Below the pieces are notes generated by a model, which saw only the letters and a list, made by a program, of their open reading frames with translations, was not told where the DNA came from and did not search any database. A DNA stretch of 64,000 nt from contig NZ_JAAUVI010000016.1 in the NCBI RefSeq assembly GCF_021352225.1, forward strand, positions 33,793 to 97,792, read 5' to 3'. A program made the position numbers and the translations under genes. Shown in pieces: positions 45,791 to 54,549 of the stretch. Position 1 is the first letter of the stretch. Each line of letters opens with the position of its first letter. The DNA comes from Methylobacterium sp. C25 (GTDB lineage Bacteria; Pseudomonadota; Alphaproteobacteria; Rhizobiales; Beijerinckiaceae).

Positions 45791-46495
45791 TCAGACCTCA
45801 CCGTTTGGGCCAGATAAGCGTTGCTTGAGCCGCAAGACAGCCGTTGGAGTCCAGGCCCCCCGACCACTAGGCGTTTCGATGCCTTCGGCCGTGAGAGCTG
45901 CCGCTAGACCCCGCAAGGAGGCTGTTCCGTCAGGGTCAAGGCGCGACATGATGGGGGCGAGATCGTCAGCCCGCACATCCGCCTTGGCGGCCCGCACAGC
46001 GCGCGCCTTCGCGGTATCGACCGCAGTTCCGACGCGTCCCCGAGCGCCTCCAAGCTTCTGCCCGCGTTCCTTGGCCGCCGCGAGCGCAGCTTTGGTGCGA
46101 GCGGAGATCAGCCCGGCTTCGAGCTCGGCGACGGACATCATCTGCTGGAGCAGGAATCGGCCGGTCGGTCCTTCGATCTGCGGAAGGTCGCAGAACCGGA
46201 TCTCGATGCCGGCGGCCAGCAGGTTCGACAGGAAGGCTTGAGAGCGAGCGAGGCGGTCGACCTTCGCGACAACGAGCGCTGCGCGGTGCGCGCGGCAGAG
46301 CGCCAGGGCGCGAGCCAGTTCCGGCCGGTCGGCGTTGCGGCCGCTCTCGACCTCCACAAATTCGGCCACGAGCGACCAGCTTCCCCCGTTGAGGTAGCTC
46401 GCCACTGCGGCACGCTGCGCTTCGAGGCCGAGACCCGAGCGGCCTTGCCGATCGGTCGACACGCGAAGGTAGGAAACGAACCGGCCGTTGGCCAT
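45791..46495 (-). CDS. Serine recombinase (resolvase/invertase family)
   Basis: 234 residues with catalytic-domain motifs SYLRVSTDRQGRSGLGLEAQ (catalytic Ser near residue 13), VAKVDRLARS (about 98-107) and a C-terminal DNA-binding region ending in a recombinase-like helix-turn-helix (about 190-225). Size is like small resolvases, not large integrases. It may have been left by a transposon or act on the element's DNA. Confidence 0.88.
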   Translation of the reverse strand: MANGRFVSYLRVSTDRQGRSGLGLEAQRAAVASYLNGGSWSLVAEFVEVESGRNADRPELARALALCRAHRAALVVAKVDRLARSQAFLSNLLAAGIEIRFCDLPQIEGPTGRFLLQQMMSVAELEAGLISARTKAALAAAKERGQKLGGARGRVGTAVDTAKARAVRAAKADVRADDLAPIMSRLDPDGTASLRGLAAALTAEGIETPSGRGAWTPTAVLRLKQRLSGPNGEV

Positions 46496-46544
46496 AACTG
46501 CACCGTATCATTGTGTGCATCGGACGTTGCTCACAATGATACGG

Positions 46545-46934
46545 TTACGTTTCGCCGTCAAGCTTCAGTTTCCGTAGTCGCTCTCGTTCTTGCTGCGCCG
46601 TTCGCCGCTGAAGGGAAACGATCTGCGCGCGACGTCGGCTGGCTGCCAGTTTCGCCAGCATGGCCGCAGTTGCTTCGGCATCGATCTCGGCTTGGCTCGG
46701 TGGGTTGGCCGTCTCTAGCGCTTGCCGCCGCTGCCGAGCGCGCGCCTTGCGTGACGACACCTTCGCGAGTTCAGCTTTCAGCGCGGCCTTAAAGTCCGGC
46801 TCTGCAATGAGGGGCGGGCGCCCAGGAAGGTAAGGCAGCAACCCCTTGTATCGAAGCTGGCGCACCTTCGAGACAGAGCAGAGGAGTCGTTCGGCGACCT
46901 CGCTCTCTGTGAGCAGCTTCGGTGCAGTCATCAT
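46545..46934 (-). CDS. Helix-turn-helix protein with charged coiled C terminus
   Basis: 129 residues. TESEVAERLLCSVSKVRQLRY (about 9-29) is a MerR/excisionase-type helix-turn-helix. The rest is a highly basic helix (SRKARARQRRQALE; RRRAQIVSLQRRTAQQERER), likely coiled coil. A regulator or second directionality factor is possible. It ends 49 nt before the recombinase start. Confidence 0.6.
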   Translation of the reverse strand: MMTAPKLLTESEVAERLLCSVSKVRQLRYKGLLPYLPGRPPLIAEPDFKAALKAELAKVSSRKARARQRRQALETANPPSQAEIDAEATAAMLAKLAASRRRAQIVSLQRRTAQQERERLRKLKLDGET

Positions 46935-46957
46935 GGCATCAACCCAGCCGCACGCGT

Positions 46958-46988
46958 AAAAAAGGGCGCCCCTTTCGCAGGGACGCCC
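46958..46988 (-). terminator. Intrinsic terminator
   Basis: GGGCGCCCC/GGGACGCCC stem (one imperfect pair), followed on the minus strand by TTTTTT. It lies 30 nt after the stop of the 117-residue gene at 47019 and separates it from the helix-turn-helix gene. Confidence 0.8.
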
Positions 46989-47018
46989 GGCATAATAATG
47001 TTTTCAGTTTTGAATAAT

Positions 47019-47372
47019 TCATAAAGTCATATACTCCTGTAATAATCGCAGTCCTTCAGACGGTGACAAACTCTTCGCGCAGAATACAATCCTTTTTGTG
47101 TCTGGATCGAATGGCAGAAAATCTTCGGCCTCCAAATTGTTTTCACCTCGCATTTCGCATGCACATTCTAATAAAATCAATGCACTATCTAGATTTAGAT
47201 TGAAAACGTGAAAACTAGTGTTTTCATTTTCGGTCCTTAACGCCACCGAGAGGCCATGCCTTTCGACACCAGCAATGTCTATTTCGTCTCCAATACATGC
47301 CTGAGTGGGGTCTCCAGCGATCAGACTAAAGAAATACTCATGATTGCGGGCCCGGCTGGGGTGATTGCTCAT
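47019..47372 (-). CDS. Hypothetical cargo protein with AT-richer composition
   Basis: 117 residues, acidic, soluble: FSLIAGDPTQACIGDEIDIAG, VFNLNLDSALILLECACEM and LSPSEGLRLLQEYM. Base composition is clearly lower in GC than the surrounding genes, suggesting separate acquisition. It has its own terminator. No family is recognised. Confidence 0.55.
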   Translation of the reverse strand: MSNHPSRARNHEYFFSLIAGDPTQACIGDEIDIAGVERHGLSVALRTENENTSFHVFNLNLDSALILLECACEMRGENNLEAEDFLPFDPDTKRIVFCAKSLSPSEGLRLLQEYMTL

Positions 47373-48064
47373 CGTCGTGCGCTTTCAGTCTCGCCGCGTT
47401 CGATACGGCAATGTGAAGTCCAGGGTTCGAAACACCGCGCACGACGGTACCTCTACGCTTTTAGGCTATAGCCTTGGACATCTGCGTGAGGACCCTGGAC
47501 CCTTCGACACATAAATGCTGTGGGTTCATAGGGCTTGCGTACGATCTGGGGTTTCGATCCCTCCAGACAATATAGTGTTTGCTCGAATTACAAGTCAATA
47601 TTATAGATTGTCTGATCCGTTGCGATATAAAATCAGACAAATACATATCATAAGCGATTGATATTCAACAATATGTCAGACGGCGACGATATATTCGTAC
47701 GATCTTTGTCTGATGTCGGCAGACGATTGAGACAGATCGGCCGGCCCGCAGGGCAGGCACCCAGCCCCCCCGGTATACCCCAAACGCCACTCTGACGACC
47801 GCGGCAGCCCTTCGGACAAAAATGCGCCGCTCAGAACGTTTTGGACATGTTGTCCAATGGGTTGCGCTCACTCAGCGATGTCGATTTCGCTTCCAGCGGG
47901 CCGCAGCCGCTGCTATTCTGAGCCTCTCGATCCTGCGGCCCTCGGGACGCCGCCCCGCCTCTCCGGCCTTGCCGGAGGTGTTTTCAACCTCAAACCGGAC
48001 GACGCGCGTTGTGGCGCGTCCGTGGCGCCAAGCGCCAGCCGGTTCGAAGGTCGTGGGGCTCCGT
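47373..48064. other. AT-rich regulatory gap between divergent genes
   Basis: About 690 nt without a credible gene. The central part (47480-47720) is AT-rich and holds repeated TTGTCTGA motifs, listed separately, plus a short hairpin near 47543-47567 that superficially resembles a T-arm. The rightmost 240 nt has an open frame in phase with the next gene but Arg/Ala-rich. Confidence 0.45.
47608..47713. promoter_or_regulatory. Cluster of TTGTCTGA/TCAGACAA operator-like repeats
   Basis: TTGTCTGA occurs at 47608-47615 and 47706-47713, its complement TCAGACAA at 47633-47640, and a partial TCAGAC at 47676-47681. The first two form an inverted pair with 17 nt between. Their position in an AT-rich divergent gap suggests binding sites for an element-encoded repressor. 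Confidence 0.5.
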
Positions 48065-48508
48065 ATGATAGCCGATGAAATCCTTGCCGACCTCGAGAGC
48101 GCCGTCGACGCTAGGGACCCTCAAGAGGTTATTGAAGCAGTATCTCGGGCTTTCGCCGGCATCCTACGCGTAGGTGATCACGAGCCGATTTCCGACGTGA
48201 CGTTGCGAGACCTCCTGTCGCCCTTCTGGCTCGTAGAGGCCGCCGCGCGAGAGATTCTTCCGGGTTGGTACTGGCACGAGCGCGGACAGCACGGTTTCAT
48301 CAGCGCCTACGGCATCCTGCTTGCCTGGGCCCAACCAGTTGGGTCGCAGAAGCGTCTCGAAGCCTGCCATCCCGGGATGAGTCTGATTGCCCGCATCGTC
48401 GCGAACGATCTGGACAGCCTAGTCGCTGCCAACGCGCTCCAGCGCGTCGCTCCTGCATTCCCACCTGCTTCCGTGCTGATGCCCGTTCAGCACGTCGCCA
48501 TTCACTGA
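48065..48508 (+). CDS. Phage-late-region hypothetical protein
   Basis: 147 residues from ATG 48065 (MIADEILADLESAVDARDP), helical and acidic at the N terminus, with PGWYWHERGQHGFISAYGI in the middle. It precedes the virion-type gene by 12 nt. No family is recognised; it is assigned to the phage remnant by context. Confidence 0.55.
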   Translation: MIADEILADLESAVDARDPQEVIEAVSRAFAGILRVGDHEPISDVTLRDLLSPFWLVEAAAREILPGWYWHERGQHGFISAYGILLAWAQPVGSQKRLEACHPGMSLIARIVANDLDSLVAANALQRVAPAFPPASVLMPVQHVAIH

Positions 48509-48520
48509 GAGGGCCGCCCG

Positions 48521-49141
48521 ATGTCGAAGAAGGACGGAGGCGCAGGCGCCCAGGCCAAGCAGGCCCGCGCCGACGAGCAGGCCCGGCAGGATCGGATCCG
48601 CGCGGGCACGACGCAGATCAATTCGACCTTCGACAGCCAATTCAACGACGATTTCTACAACAAGCAGCGCGACAACTATCTCACATTCGCCCTGCCGCAA
48701 CTCGACGACCAATACGGGAAAGCCCAGCGCGATTTGACGTTTGCTCTCGCTCGCGACGGCAACCTTGAGAGCTCAGCCCGTGGGTATCAGTTCGGCCAGC
48801 TCCAAAAAACTTATGACACCAACCGCACCGGCATCGCCGACACGGCGCAGAACTACGCCAATCAGGCCCGTAGCAACGTTGAGGATGCCCGCGGCAATCT
48901 TATCTCTTCGGTGAACGCCACCGGTGACGCCACACAAGCCGCCAGTTCCGCCACGGCGCGGGCGACGGCACTGGCCCAGCCGGTCGGCTACAGCCCGATC
49001 GCCGACGCCTTCTCGACAGCCACAGGCGCCCTGTCCCAACAAGCGCAGGCTGAGCGCGCCCAGGCGCTTTCCAACGGCGCCTACAAAGCGCCCTACAGCA
49101 CGGGCCTATTTGGCACGTCCGGCGCTGTGAAATACGGCTGA
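48521..49141 (+). CDS. Phage virion-associated (internal/ejection-type) protein
   Basis: 206 residues, Gln/Ala/Asn-rich and predicted helical: STFDSQFNDDFYNKQRDNYL, YGKAQRDLTFALARDGNLES and a long Q/A/S-rich coil, ending in a Gly/Tyr-rich tail. Composition and order are typical of podophage internal virion or tail-tube-associated proteins. It is a relic of a late gene cluster, since neighbours for capsid and tail are missing. Confidence 0.55.
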   Translation: MSKKDGGAGAQAKQARADEQARQDRIRAGTTQINSTFDSQFNDDFYNKQRDNYLTFALPQLDDQYGKAQRDLTFALARDGNLESSARGYQFGQLQKTYDTNRTGIADTAQNYANQARSNVEDARGNLISSVNATGDATQAASSATARATALAQPVGYSPIADAFSTATGALSQQAQAERAQALSNGAYKAPYSTGLFGTSGAVKYG

Positions 49142-49147
49142 GCCGTC

Positions 49148-49405
49148 GTGCAGCAGCCAGCGCGCGCCTACGAGCTTCACCGCCTCGCCGTCGGCAGCTT
49201 CGACCTGGTCCTGGGCGGCGACATCATCGGTAGCGTCGTGCGCGAGGTCGCGCCGGCCGGCCAGGAAAAGGGTTGGTGCGCCGAACTGCTGGAGGATCTG
49301 ATGCCGGATCAGCGTCCGGCACCGTTCACGGCAACCGAGCACTCCTTCCGCTCTCTTGGCGCGGTGACGGCTTGGCTCGGCGGTGCGCCAATCATCGAGG
49401 GCTAA
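49148..49405 (+). CDS. Hypothetical small phage-region protein
   Basis: 85 residues from GTG 49148: ELHRLAVGSFDLVLGGDIIGSV, WCAELLEDL and HSFRSLGAVTAWLGG. It lies 6 nt after the virion-type gene and belongs to the same transcript. No family is recognised. Confidence 0.5.
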   Translation: MQQPARAYELHRLAVGSFDLVLGGDIIGSVVREVAPAGQEKGWCAELLEDLMPDQRPAPFTATEHSFRSLGAVTAWLGGAPIIEG

Positions 49406-49606
49406 CGTAACCACGCCTCGATTGCTCCAGCGATCGAGCTGCATCGCGGACGCTTTGTTTCCACCGCCACGGCTGTCTGAGCTCGTCCCTCACATGAGGA
49501 ATTCGTGGCGTTGCAGCCAACGTTCAGTTAGCGGTTTGTTCGTGTAAACCCCATCTTAGGCCGATCAGCGCCTTCTGGTTCAAACCATTTGGAAAGGAGG
49601 GCGAGC

Positions 49607-50617
49607 GTGTCGACAAAGCATCTTCTCGCGCTCCTAAACTCGCATATCGAAGGCGACGAGGATCAATTCCTTTCGATCGCGCTCCAGGTCGCTGCTCAGG
49701 AAGCGCGCCAGGGAAGGACTGACGATGCTGACAAGCTCAAGCGGCTTGTTCAGAAGGCCCGCGACCAGCAGCGTACAGGACGGCCTGCGGGCGGCCAAAC
49801 GCCAATCCCGCTTGCGCGGCCTCGTGGCGAGCTTCAGGGGCTCGTCGAGAGCTCATATCCCAAGGTCACCCTCGACAGCATGGTGCTGGCCGAGGACGTG
49901 CGCAGCCGCCTGATCCGCATCGTGCGCCAGCAGCAGGAGCGCGCAACGCTCCGCAATCACGGCCAAGCGCCGACTACGCACATGCTCCTCGTCGGACCAC
50001 CCGGGACTGGGAAGACCATGACCGCCTCGGCGCTCGCGGGCGAACTCAGGCTGCCGCTGTTCACCGTGAGGTTGGAGGCGCTGTTCAGCCGCTTCTTCGG
50101 TGAGACGGCGGGTAAGCTGCGCCTTTTGTTCGACCAGATCGCACAGACACGCGGCGTCTACCTACTCGACGAATTCGACGCGATCGGCGCTCGAAGGGGC
50201 GATCCAAACGACGTGGGCGAAATTCGGCGCGTGCTCAACTCGGTGCTCGCCTTCATGGAGGAGCCCAACTCGACGGACAGCCTCGTGCTGGCGGCCACCA
50301 ATCACGTCGAGATCCTCGATGAAGCACTGGCGCGTCGCTTCGATGAGGTGATCGAGTACGGGCTGCCCGACGTGAATGCGGCGCCGGCGATCGTAGAGCG
50401 TCGGCTCGGCAAGTTTCGGTTCGCGGCTAAGGCCTGGGCGGGAATCGGGTCTTCTCTAGAGGGTCTCAGTCAAGGCGAGCTTGTGCGCGCCGCCGACGCT
50501 GTGGTGAAAGATGCGATCCTTGAAGGGTCGGCCAAGGTGTCGCCCGAGGCGCTCGACCGTGCGCTTCGAAACCGTCAGGTGTTGAAGGGCAAATTCCATA
50601 GTCGGGCCGGCCGTTAG
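49607..50617 (+). CDS. ietA: AAA ATPase, IetA-like (paired with subtilisin-like protease)
   Basis: 336 residues from GTG 49607, which follows AAAGGAGGG. It has Walker A GPPGTGKT (residues 130-137), Walker B GVYLLDEFDAIG (about 185-196), sensor-type ATNH and an arginine-finger-like ALARRFDEVIEYGLP. It lies 53 nt upstream of a subtilisin-like gene. The pair matches the ietAS systems described as a plasmid toxin-antitoxin module in Agrobacterium and later as an anti-phage system, with the ATPase as the antitoxin-like partner. The symbol rests on architecture, not on alignment. Confidence 0.8.
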   Translation: MSTKHLLALLNSHIEGDEDQFLSIALQVAAQEARQGRTDDADKLKRLVQKARDQQRTGRPAGGQTPIPLARPRGELQGLVESSYPKVTLDSMVLAEDVRSRLIRIVRQQQERATLRNHGQAPTTHMLLVGPPGTGKTMTASALAGELRLPLFTVRLEALFSRFFGETAGKLRLLFDQIAQTRGVYLLDEFDAIGARRGDPNDVGEIRRVLNSVLAFMEEPNSTDSLVLAATNHVEILDEALARRFDEVIEYGLPDVNAAPAIVERRLGKFRFAAKAWAGIGSSLEGLSQGELVRAADAVVKDAILEGSAKVSPEALDRALRNRQVLKGKFHSRAGR

Positions 50618-50670
50618 CGAGGCTCCGCCGGACGAGCAGAAACCGACGAGACAGGCACGAGTAGGGTAGG

Positions 50671-53214
50671 ATGGCGGCGCCTGAAGATTTCGGCTTGCGG
50701 GACCGCCCGCACCTCTCCATCGACGCCTTTCGCGAGACTGCAGCCTACACAGTGCCAAGGCGGAACCTAGAGCGCAAACCGCTTCGGGATGACTACGCCG
50801 CGCACGCCGCCGCGCTTCTTCAGCAACTTGCGGCTGCCCTCGGTGATCTGCCAGCACCTGGCGCGGACCCACGGATTTCTGTCGCAGGGCTGCGGGCTGG
50901 GGCTGTCGTCGAGATAACAACCGTGCCACCCACCGAGGGAGCACGGACCAAGGCGGTCAAGGTGCCTGCAGCGCTCGAATTTCAGCCGCAGGACGTGGTC
51001 TTGCTGCGCTCGACGCGCAACAACGATCGAACCGAGAGTGCATTGCTTTTCGTACCCGACGATGCGCGCGCATTCTTGCGCGGCCGGATAGCGGCTTACG
51101 GGCGGGATCCAGGCAACGCCCGTCGACCAGACGTAGAGCGCTTCGAAACGGTCGAGACGGTCCGCGCAGCGGACGTTCGCGCGCTATTCACCGGCGAAAT
51201 CGAGCTTGCTGCCCCGGAGATTCAGTGGTGGGAGCTCTGGGTAAGGGAAGCGGGCGCAATCGTTGAGCGGCTCGTGGTAGCGGCGCGAGACGCCAATCTC
51301 GACGTACATCCCGATCGGCTCGTTTTCCCGGACACATCGGTGATCTTCGTCCACTCGAGCGCCGGCGCGGTTGCTGCGTTTGCGAGCCGCGTCCCTGGCG
51401 CGATCAGCGAGATCAGACGCGCGACCGGGACGATCGAGCCGTTCCTCGAACGCGGTGCACCGGGCCTTGGGGCGCACGAGTGGGTCGAAGAACTCGCGGC
51501 GCGAGTAACACCCCCGCCGGAGGCCGCCCCCGCGGTCTGCACGCTCGACACCGGTGTCGCTGCCGAGCATCCGCTCATTGCGCCGGGCTTGCGAGGAGCC
51601 TGGGCTTGCGATGCCGCTTGGGGCTCAGACGATCATCACCGCGACGGTGGCCATGGCACACCGCTCGCTGGTCTTGTGCTGTATGGCGATCTCGAACCGC
51701 TGATGAACGGCGCGCGACCGGTGACGCTTACCCACGCGGCCGAATCAATGAAGCTCCTGCCACCGCGCGGCTTTCCTCCGGCTAAACCACCTGCCTTCGG
51801 CGTTGTAACGCAAAGCGCCATCGCGTTGGTCGAGACCGAGCGACCGAACGTGCCGCGGACCTTTTGCCTTGCGAACTCCGCGACGGATTTTCCGCCCGAC
51901 CGGCCATCAAGTTGGAGCGGTGCGCTTGATCAGGTCGCCGCCGGTGCGATGCTGGGCGACGCAGTCGACGGAGTGGCGGCCTCGGATCGACCAAAACGGC
52001 TGGTGCTCGTCGCGACCGGCAACGTCTCCGGCGGCATGATGGTGGACGTGATGCCGTCACAGCCGCTGGAAGACCCAGCACAGAGCTGGAACGCGGTGAC
52101 GATCGGCGGCTTCACGCGAAAGGAAGTGCCGCCTGCGGGGCCGCCGGATTTGGAGCCGGTAGTACCAGCCAACCATCGAAGCCCGTTTAGCCGCGGATCG
52201 CAGTCGCTTCCCCACGATCTCACGCCGATCAAGCCGGAGGTGCTGTTTGAGGCAGGCAACATGGTGTCGGACGCCGCAGGGTTCTGTGGCTGGGATCCCG
52301 CCGTCTCGTTGCTCGCGCCCGGATCGGATACGGCGGCCGAACCGCTGATACCATTTTGTGCGACGAGCGCAGCCGTAGGCGTTGCCGGCAACTTCGCAGG
52401 CCGCCTCCATGCGGCGTTACCAGAGTTCTGGCCCGAAACGCTTCGTGCGCTCACCGTGGATTCGGCGCGATGGCCAGAGCCGATCGCCAAGCAGCTGATC
52501 GGGCGCGGGGCACACTGGAAGACAGGTTCCAAAACGGAGAAGCAGCGGATTTTGCGCGAGGTTGGCTACGGCGTGCCCGACATCGAACGCGCGATCTCGT
52601 CGACAAGGAACGACGTAACTCTTGTTGCACAGGCTGAGATACAGCCATTCGCACTCGGTGAGGATCGTCGAACCGCGGTGTTCAATGAGCTGCATTTCTA
52701 TGGCCTGCCGTGGCCACGCGCGGCGCTGGAGCGGATCGAGAACGGCATCGTCGTCATGAAGGTGGCGCTCTCCTACTTCATCGAGCCGAACCTAACGGGC
52801 AAGGCAGCGACACGCCCCGATACCTACCGCTCGTTTGGCCTGCGCTTCGATGTGAAGAAGCGGACCGAGACGGTCGCTCGTTTTCGAAATCGCATTTCGT
52901 CTAGTCAGGCTAAGGACGGGTCAGAATCGGCAGAGGAGAAAAGTTGCTGGCTGATCGGCCCCAAAGCCGTTCAGGCGGGCTCGCTCCATTGCGACCTCTG
53001 GCGCGGACGAGCAATCGACCTCGCCAGCCACGATGCAATCGCCGTTTACCCGGTCGGAGGTTGGTGGAAGTCGCACGTTGGGCAGCGAAGGGTGACGGAC
53101 AAGGGTCGTTACGCCCTTACCGTCTCAATCTCGGCGCCAGGGCAGGCCGTAGACCTGTACACCGAGATCGCCGCCGCCATCGAGCTGAAGGGTGTTGAGG
53201 CGGTTATCGGATGA
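50671..53214 (+). CDS. ietS: Subtilisin-like (S8) protease, IetS-like
   Basis: 847 residues without signal peptide. The S8 triad can be placed at D293 (CTLDTGV), H328 (RDGGHGTPLAG) and S566 (CATSAAVGVAG), with VATGN as the oxyanion-Asn region. The N-terminal 280 residues and the C-terminal 230 residues are additional domains, as in IetS proteins. Probably cytoplasmic, it is the toxic or effector half of the pair. The serine motif has C-A-T-S in place of G-T-S, a mild deviation. Confidence 0.8.
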   Translation: MAAPEDFGLRDRPHLSIDAFRETAAYTVPRRNLERKPLRDDYAAHAAALLQQLAAALGDLPAPGADPRISVAGLRAGAVVEITTVPPTEGARTKAVKVPAALEFQPQDVVLLRSTRNNDRTESALLFVPDDARAFLRGRIAAYGRDPGNARRPDVERFETVETVRAADVRALFTGEIELAAPEIQWWELWVREAGAIVERLVVAARDANLDVHPDRLVFPDTSVIFVHSSAGAVAAFASRVPGAISEIRRATGTIEPFLERGAPGLGAHEWVEELAARVTPPPEAAPAVCTLDTGVAAEHPLIAPGLRGAWACDAAWGSDDHHRDGGHGTPLAGLVLYGDLEPLMNGARPVTLTHAAESMKLLPPRGFPPAKPPAFGVVTQSAIALVETERPNVPRTFCLANSATDFPPDRPSSWSGALDQVAAGAMLGDAVDGVAASDRPKRLVLVATGNVSGGMMVDVMPSQPLEDPAQSWNAVTIGGFTRKEVPPAGPPDLEPVVPANHRSPFSRGSQSLPHDLTPIKPEVLFEAGNMVSDAAGFCGWDPAVSLLAPGSDTAAEPLIPFCATSAAVGVAGNFAGRLHAALPEFWPETLRALTVDSARWPEPIAKQLIGRGAHWKTGSKTEKQRILREVGYGVPDIERAISSTRNDVTLVAQAEIQPFALGEDRRTAVFNELHFYGLPWPRAALERIENGIVVMKVALSYFIEPNLTGKAATRPDTYRSFGLRFDVKKRTETVARFRNRISSSQAKDGSESAEEKSCWLIGPKAVQAGSLHCDLWRGRAIDLASHDAIAVYPVGGWWKSHVGQRRVTDKGRYALTVSISAPGQAVDLYTEIAAAIELKGVEAVIG

Positions 53215-53226
53215 GGACGCAAGGCT

Positions 53227-53696
53227 AATAGCTACAGCCGCCCACGGACGGCCAAGGCGAGCTCGTCGACACGATCATGCGTCTATCTGCCTGCGATCCC
53301 GAACTGCCGAGACAGCTCGCGCGCCAGCGGCTTGCGCATCAGGTCGATACGAGCGCGACGCGGCTCTTCGGCGGCGAAACCCAGGGCGGCGGTGCACGGT
53401 TCGCCAAGGACATCGTCGGCACGGAGCAACAGGCGACGAACCTCGATGCGGCTCTTGGCGCTCTTGGGGTGTCTAACACTCGACAGGGCATGGCCAACAC
53501 GCTCGACGTTTTCCGAGCGACCGGAACGTGGAATCCGCAGGGTAGTCCAACCGATTTCAACCGGCAGATCCGAGAGGCTTTCGGCGAGATGCCACTGACG
53601 GCCCGGGCGTGGCTCGGCCGGAACAAGGCCGCTCTGGCCGATGTCCTGACGGCGCCGCATTGGCGCAATCGTGACGCAGGCACTCGCGACGCCTAA
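53227..53696 (+). pseudogene. 3' remnant of a large phage virion protein gene
   Basis: About 155 codons without a natural start; a 139-residue frame begins at ATG 53277. LFGGETQGGGARFAKDIVGTEQ and ANTLDVFRATGTWNPQGSP look like the extreme C terminus of a very large phage protein. It begins 12 nt after the subtilisin gene, suggesting the ietAS pair replaced the body of that gene. Confidence 0.5.
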
Positions 53697-53802
53697 TTCC
53701 GATTCAAGCTTGCGCTAAGCTACGCAAGGGCAGATCAGTCCCGTCAATCGGCACTAGCCGTGGAATATTATGTGCGTTAAGCCATAGTGGGAATTGCGTA
53801 AA

Positions 53803-54108
53803 TTACCGCAATTCCCAAGTGCATTTGACCTTCGGCGGATTTGTCAAACAAACATTGCAACTATCGACAGGTCCGCTGCCGGCTGAGCACACGCCCCAAA
53901 CCAATTGCGGATCGGTTGCAACAACTCTCAAATTGGACGCATGGACAATAGGACCAACAGGACCGCATGTATACGTGCGAGTACAAGCAACATTTACTTG
54001 TGCAAACTGGCTTCCTTCTGACCAAGCGCCGTCGTTCGCATACGACGTATTAAAGAAAGACAGAAGCCAAATCAGCATAGCCACAATCGAAATGCTCACT
54101 TGGCGCAT
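53803..54108 (-). CDS. Small secreted cysteine-containing protein 1
   Basis: 101 residues: signal peptide (IVAMLIWLLSFFNTSYA) and a mature part of about 77 residues with six cysteines (CTRTYTC, VCSAG, CNVC, C-T-W-E). The gene is strikingly AT-rich compared with its neighbours. Disulfides in the periplasm or outside are likely. No family is recognised. Confidence 0.6.
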   Translation of the reverse strand: MRQVSISIVAMLIWLLSFFNTSYANDGAWSEGSQFAQVNVACTRTYTCGPVGPIVHASNLRVVATDPQLVWGVCSAGSGPVDSCNVCLTNPPKVKCTWELR

Positions 54109-54139
54109 GTGACATCTCCCCTGTTGTATTCAGCGCAGC

Positions 54140-54508
54140 TCACTCACAAGTCACTTCTGCCCAGCGATAGCCGCACTCGTTCCCGTCGGTTCCTTCACCG
54201 CCTTTAACTTTGCAACCATCGTCTAGGGGCTTCCCGCAAACATGTGCACATGCGACACGAGGATTGAAACCTTTCTGTCCGTCCGTGCCACATTTGAAAA
54301 ATACTTCGTGTGGATGATCCGAGCAATTCTTCGAACAATTAGTGTCACTAAACATACCTCTATTAATTGCCTTTCCGTTACATTCTTCTTTATTTCTGAA
54401 TTCACCCCAGCACACTGATTTAGTAGTTTGAGAAAAGACCTGGCTTGTGAACATACACATCATTCCGACCATAAAAACAAATATGGCATTTAAGCGACAA
54501 TTACGCAT
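54140..54508 (-). CDS. Small secreted cysteine-rich protein 2
   Basis: 122 residues: signal peptide (FVFMVGMMCMFTSQVFS) and a mature part with about ten cysteines (SVCWGEF, EECNGK, TNCSKNCSDH, FFKCG, ACAHVCGK). ATG 54508 is preferred to ATG 54511 because a GGAG site then has better spacing. AT-rich. It lies between the two other secreted-protein genes. Function unknown. Confidence 0.6.
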   Translation of the reverse strand: MRNCRLNAIFVFMVGMMCMFTSQVFSQTTKSVCWGEFRNKEECNGKAINRGMFSDTNCSKNCSDHPHEVFFKCGTDGQKGFNPRVACAHVCGKPLDDGCKVKGGEGTDGNECGYRWAEVTCE

Positions 54509-54549
54509 CATATTCTCCAATCTAATAGATATCTGTCGGTAATTAGTGT

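Noticed and set aside
47527..47573. Possible tRNA or tmRNA 3' end: a GGGTTTCGATCCC-like stretch flanked by TCTGG/CCAGA
   Set aside because: Stem lengths and T-loop register do not fit a tRNA T arm, no acceptor or anticodon arm can be drawn around it, and there is no CCA.
41355..49541. GTTCA-N9-TTGTTC at 41355-41374 (before the excisionase gene) and 49522-49541 (before ietA), seen as a shared operator
   Set aside because: Only 13 of 20 positions agree, the spacing differs from the LexA box (12 instead of 7 between GTTC units) and distances to the genes differ; chance is a sufficient explanation.
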